From the NCBI GenBank assembly GCA_001931905.2, contig MSJI02000510.1, positions 1-34,224 on the forward strand: a DNA stretch of 34,224 bases. The letters are read 5' to 3'. Both the position numbers and the translations under genes were made by a program. Numbering within the stretch: position 1 is the stretch's first letter; each line of letters opens with the position of its first letter. The notes below the pieces were generated by a model. It searched no databases, was not told the DNA's origin, and saw only the letters and a list, made by a program, of their open reading frames with translations. Of this stretch, positions 33,641 to 34,224 are shown in pieces. This DNA comes from Cladosporium sp. IMV 00045. Its lineage: Eukaryota > Ascomycota > Dothideomycetes > Cladosporiales > Cladosporiaceae.

Positions 33641-34224
33641 TATCGGTTTCGTTTCAAGTCGGTCTCGCCAGACAGCAGAAAAGAAAGCGCGAAGGATGCA
33701 AGTCCCAGACAGACACTCGGTCTGAGATCGATCGTCGACGCGATGGGATCGAAGAAAGGTTGCAGGACTGGCGGTTACAAAGCGATGGACTAGAGGCAAG
33801 TCCCGAGACCAGACAGCAACCCTATCCGGGTTACAGTCGAAAGCTTCTTCGCCTTTCCGACCCAGATCCAAGGTGGTGCAGGAACCAGGACCGGGGGAAG
33901 GTTGCAATGCCGGGAGCCGTAAACGGGAGGAAAGAGCATGCAAGCGTGTCAGAAACTGGGCGTCCGATCGGTGTCGCGCGGCAGTCTGAAGTTTGTTGCG
34001 TATATGATGCCCACCCTTCAACGGCCCGAGACTTGCCGGTCAGTTGGGTTGTTTGGGATGAATGATGCTGTACAGACAATTATCTGCTCTGCTCGCTCTT
34101 TAATCTCGGCACGGCCACCGTGCAGCGCAGGTTTCCTTCTGTCGAACCCCAGAGCGTCGTTTCCCGGACATGCGGGTCGCCGTGCTTTTGGGCAAGACAG
34201 GACTGGGCTGGTGCCGGGAGTTGA
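33641..34224. other. Right-edge region, promoter of the small Cys-rich gene
   Basis: Upstream sequence of the small minus-strand gene runs to the window end. Frames at 33497-34021 (minus) simply read through the small gene's first exon and upstream DNA. No other gene is recognisable before the edge. Confidence 0.5.

Noticed and set aside
1..34224. tRNA, rRNA, CRISPR, intact transposon or RIP-mutated repeat
   Set aside because: No B-box with paired arms, no regularly spaced repeats, no terminal repeats with transposase or reverse transcriptase motifs, and no AT-rich block were seen. A covariance-model and repeat search would be needed for small or old elements.

Overview
The window is nuclear DNA from a filamentous ascomycete. 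The signs are short GT-AG introns of mostly 54-120 bp with CTAAC/CTGAC branch motifs, long low-complexity hydrophilic regions in regulatory proteins, pyrimidine-rich leaders and well-separated genes. The F-box-like family at the left end and the small Cys-rich family at the right end fit Pezizomycotina, most likely Dothideomycetes. That placement is an inference from protein style; nothing here fixes a species. I see no bacterial operons, rRNA, tRNA, CRISPR array, intact transposon or RIP-like AT-rich block.

Layout, left to right: (1) 820-2351 (-), an Asn/Thr-rich F-box-like protein. (2) 4554-6215 (-), a four-finger C2H2 transcription factor with two introns and a long pyrimidine-rich upstream region. 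(3) About 6.4 kb (6216-12620) with no recognisable gene and a few weak open frames. (4) 12621-13934 (-), a saccharopine-dehydrogenase-like oxidoreductase, divergent from (5) RPL43 (14355-14935, +), the ribosomal protein eL43 in four exons, two of them tiny. (6) 15878-17957 (+), a RING-PHD protein of the Asr1 type. (7) RIB3 (18958-19760, +), riboflavin biosynthesis. (8) 20286-23241 (-), a large F-box/WD40 protein resembling Neurospora FWD-1, convergent with RIB3 and divergent from (9) CDC24 (25777-29163, +), the Cdc42 exchange factor with CH, DH, PH and PB1 regions. (10) A 4 kb intergenic stretch containing two diverged, colinear sequence copies. (11) 33200-33640 (-), a small three-exon Cys-rich protein gene that no single open frame reveals.

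The genes do not form one pathway. They are mainly conserved housekeeping and regulatory genes: translation, riboflavin synthesis, SCF and RING ubiquitin ligation, polarity signalling and transcription. All splice structures below were derived by eye from splice-site consensus, reading-frame phase and restoration of conserved motifs. The least certain parts are the last exon of gene 1, the start codons of genes 2 and 9, and everything in 6216-12620 and 29164-33199. No dramatic new system is evident. The most original items are the hidden small Cys-rich gene, the upstream ORF of CDC24, the diverged tandem sequences near 30.5-31.1 kb, and a possible 30-residue membrane peptide ORF at 12216-12308.
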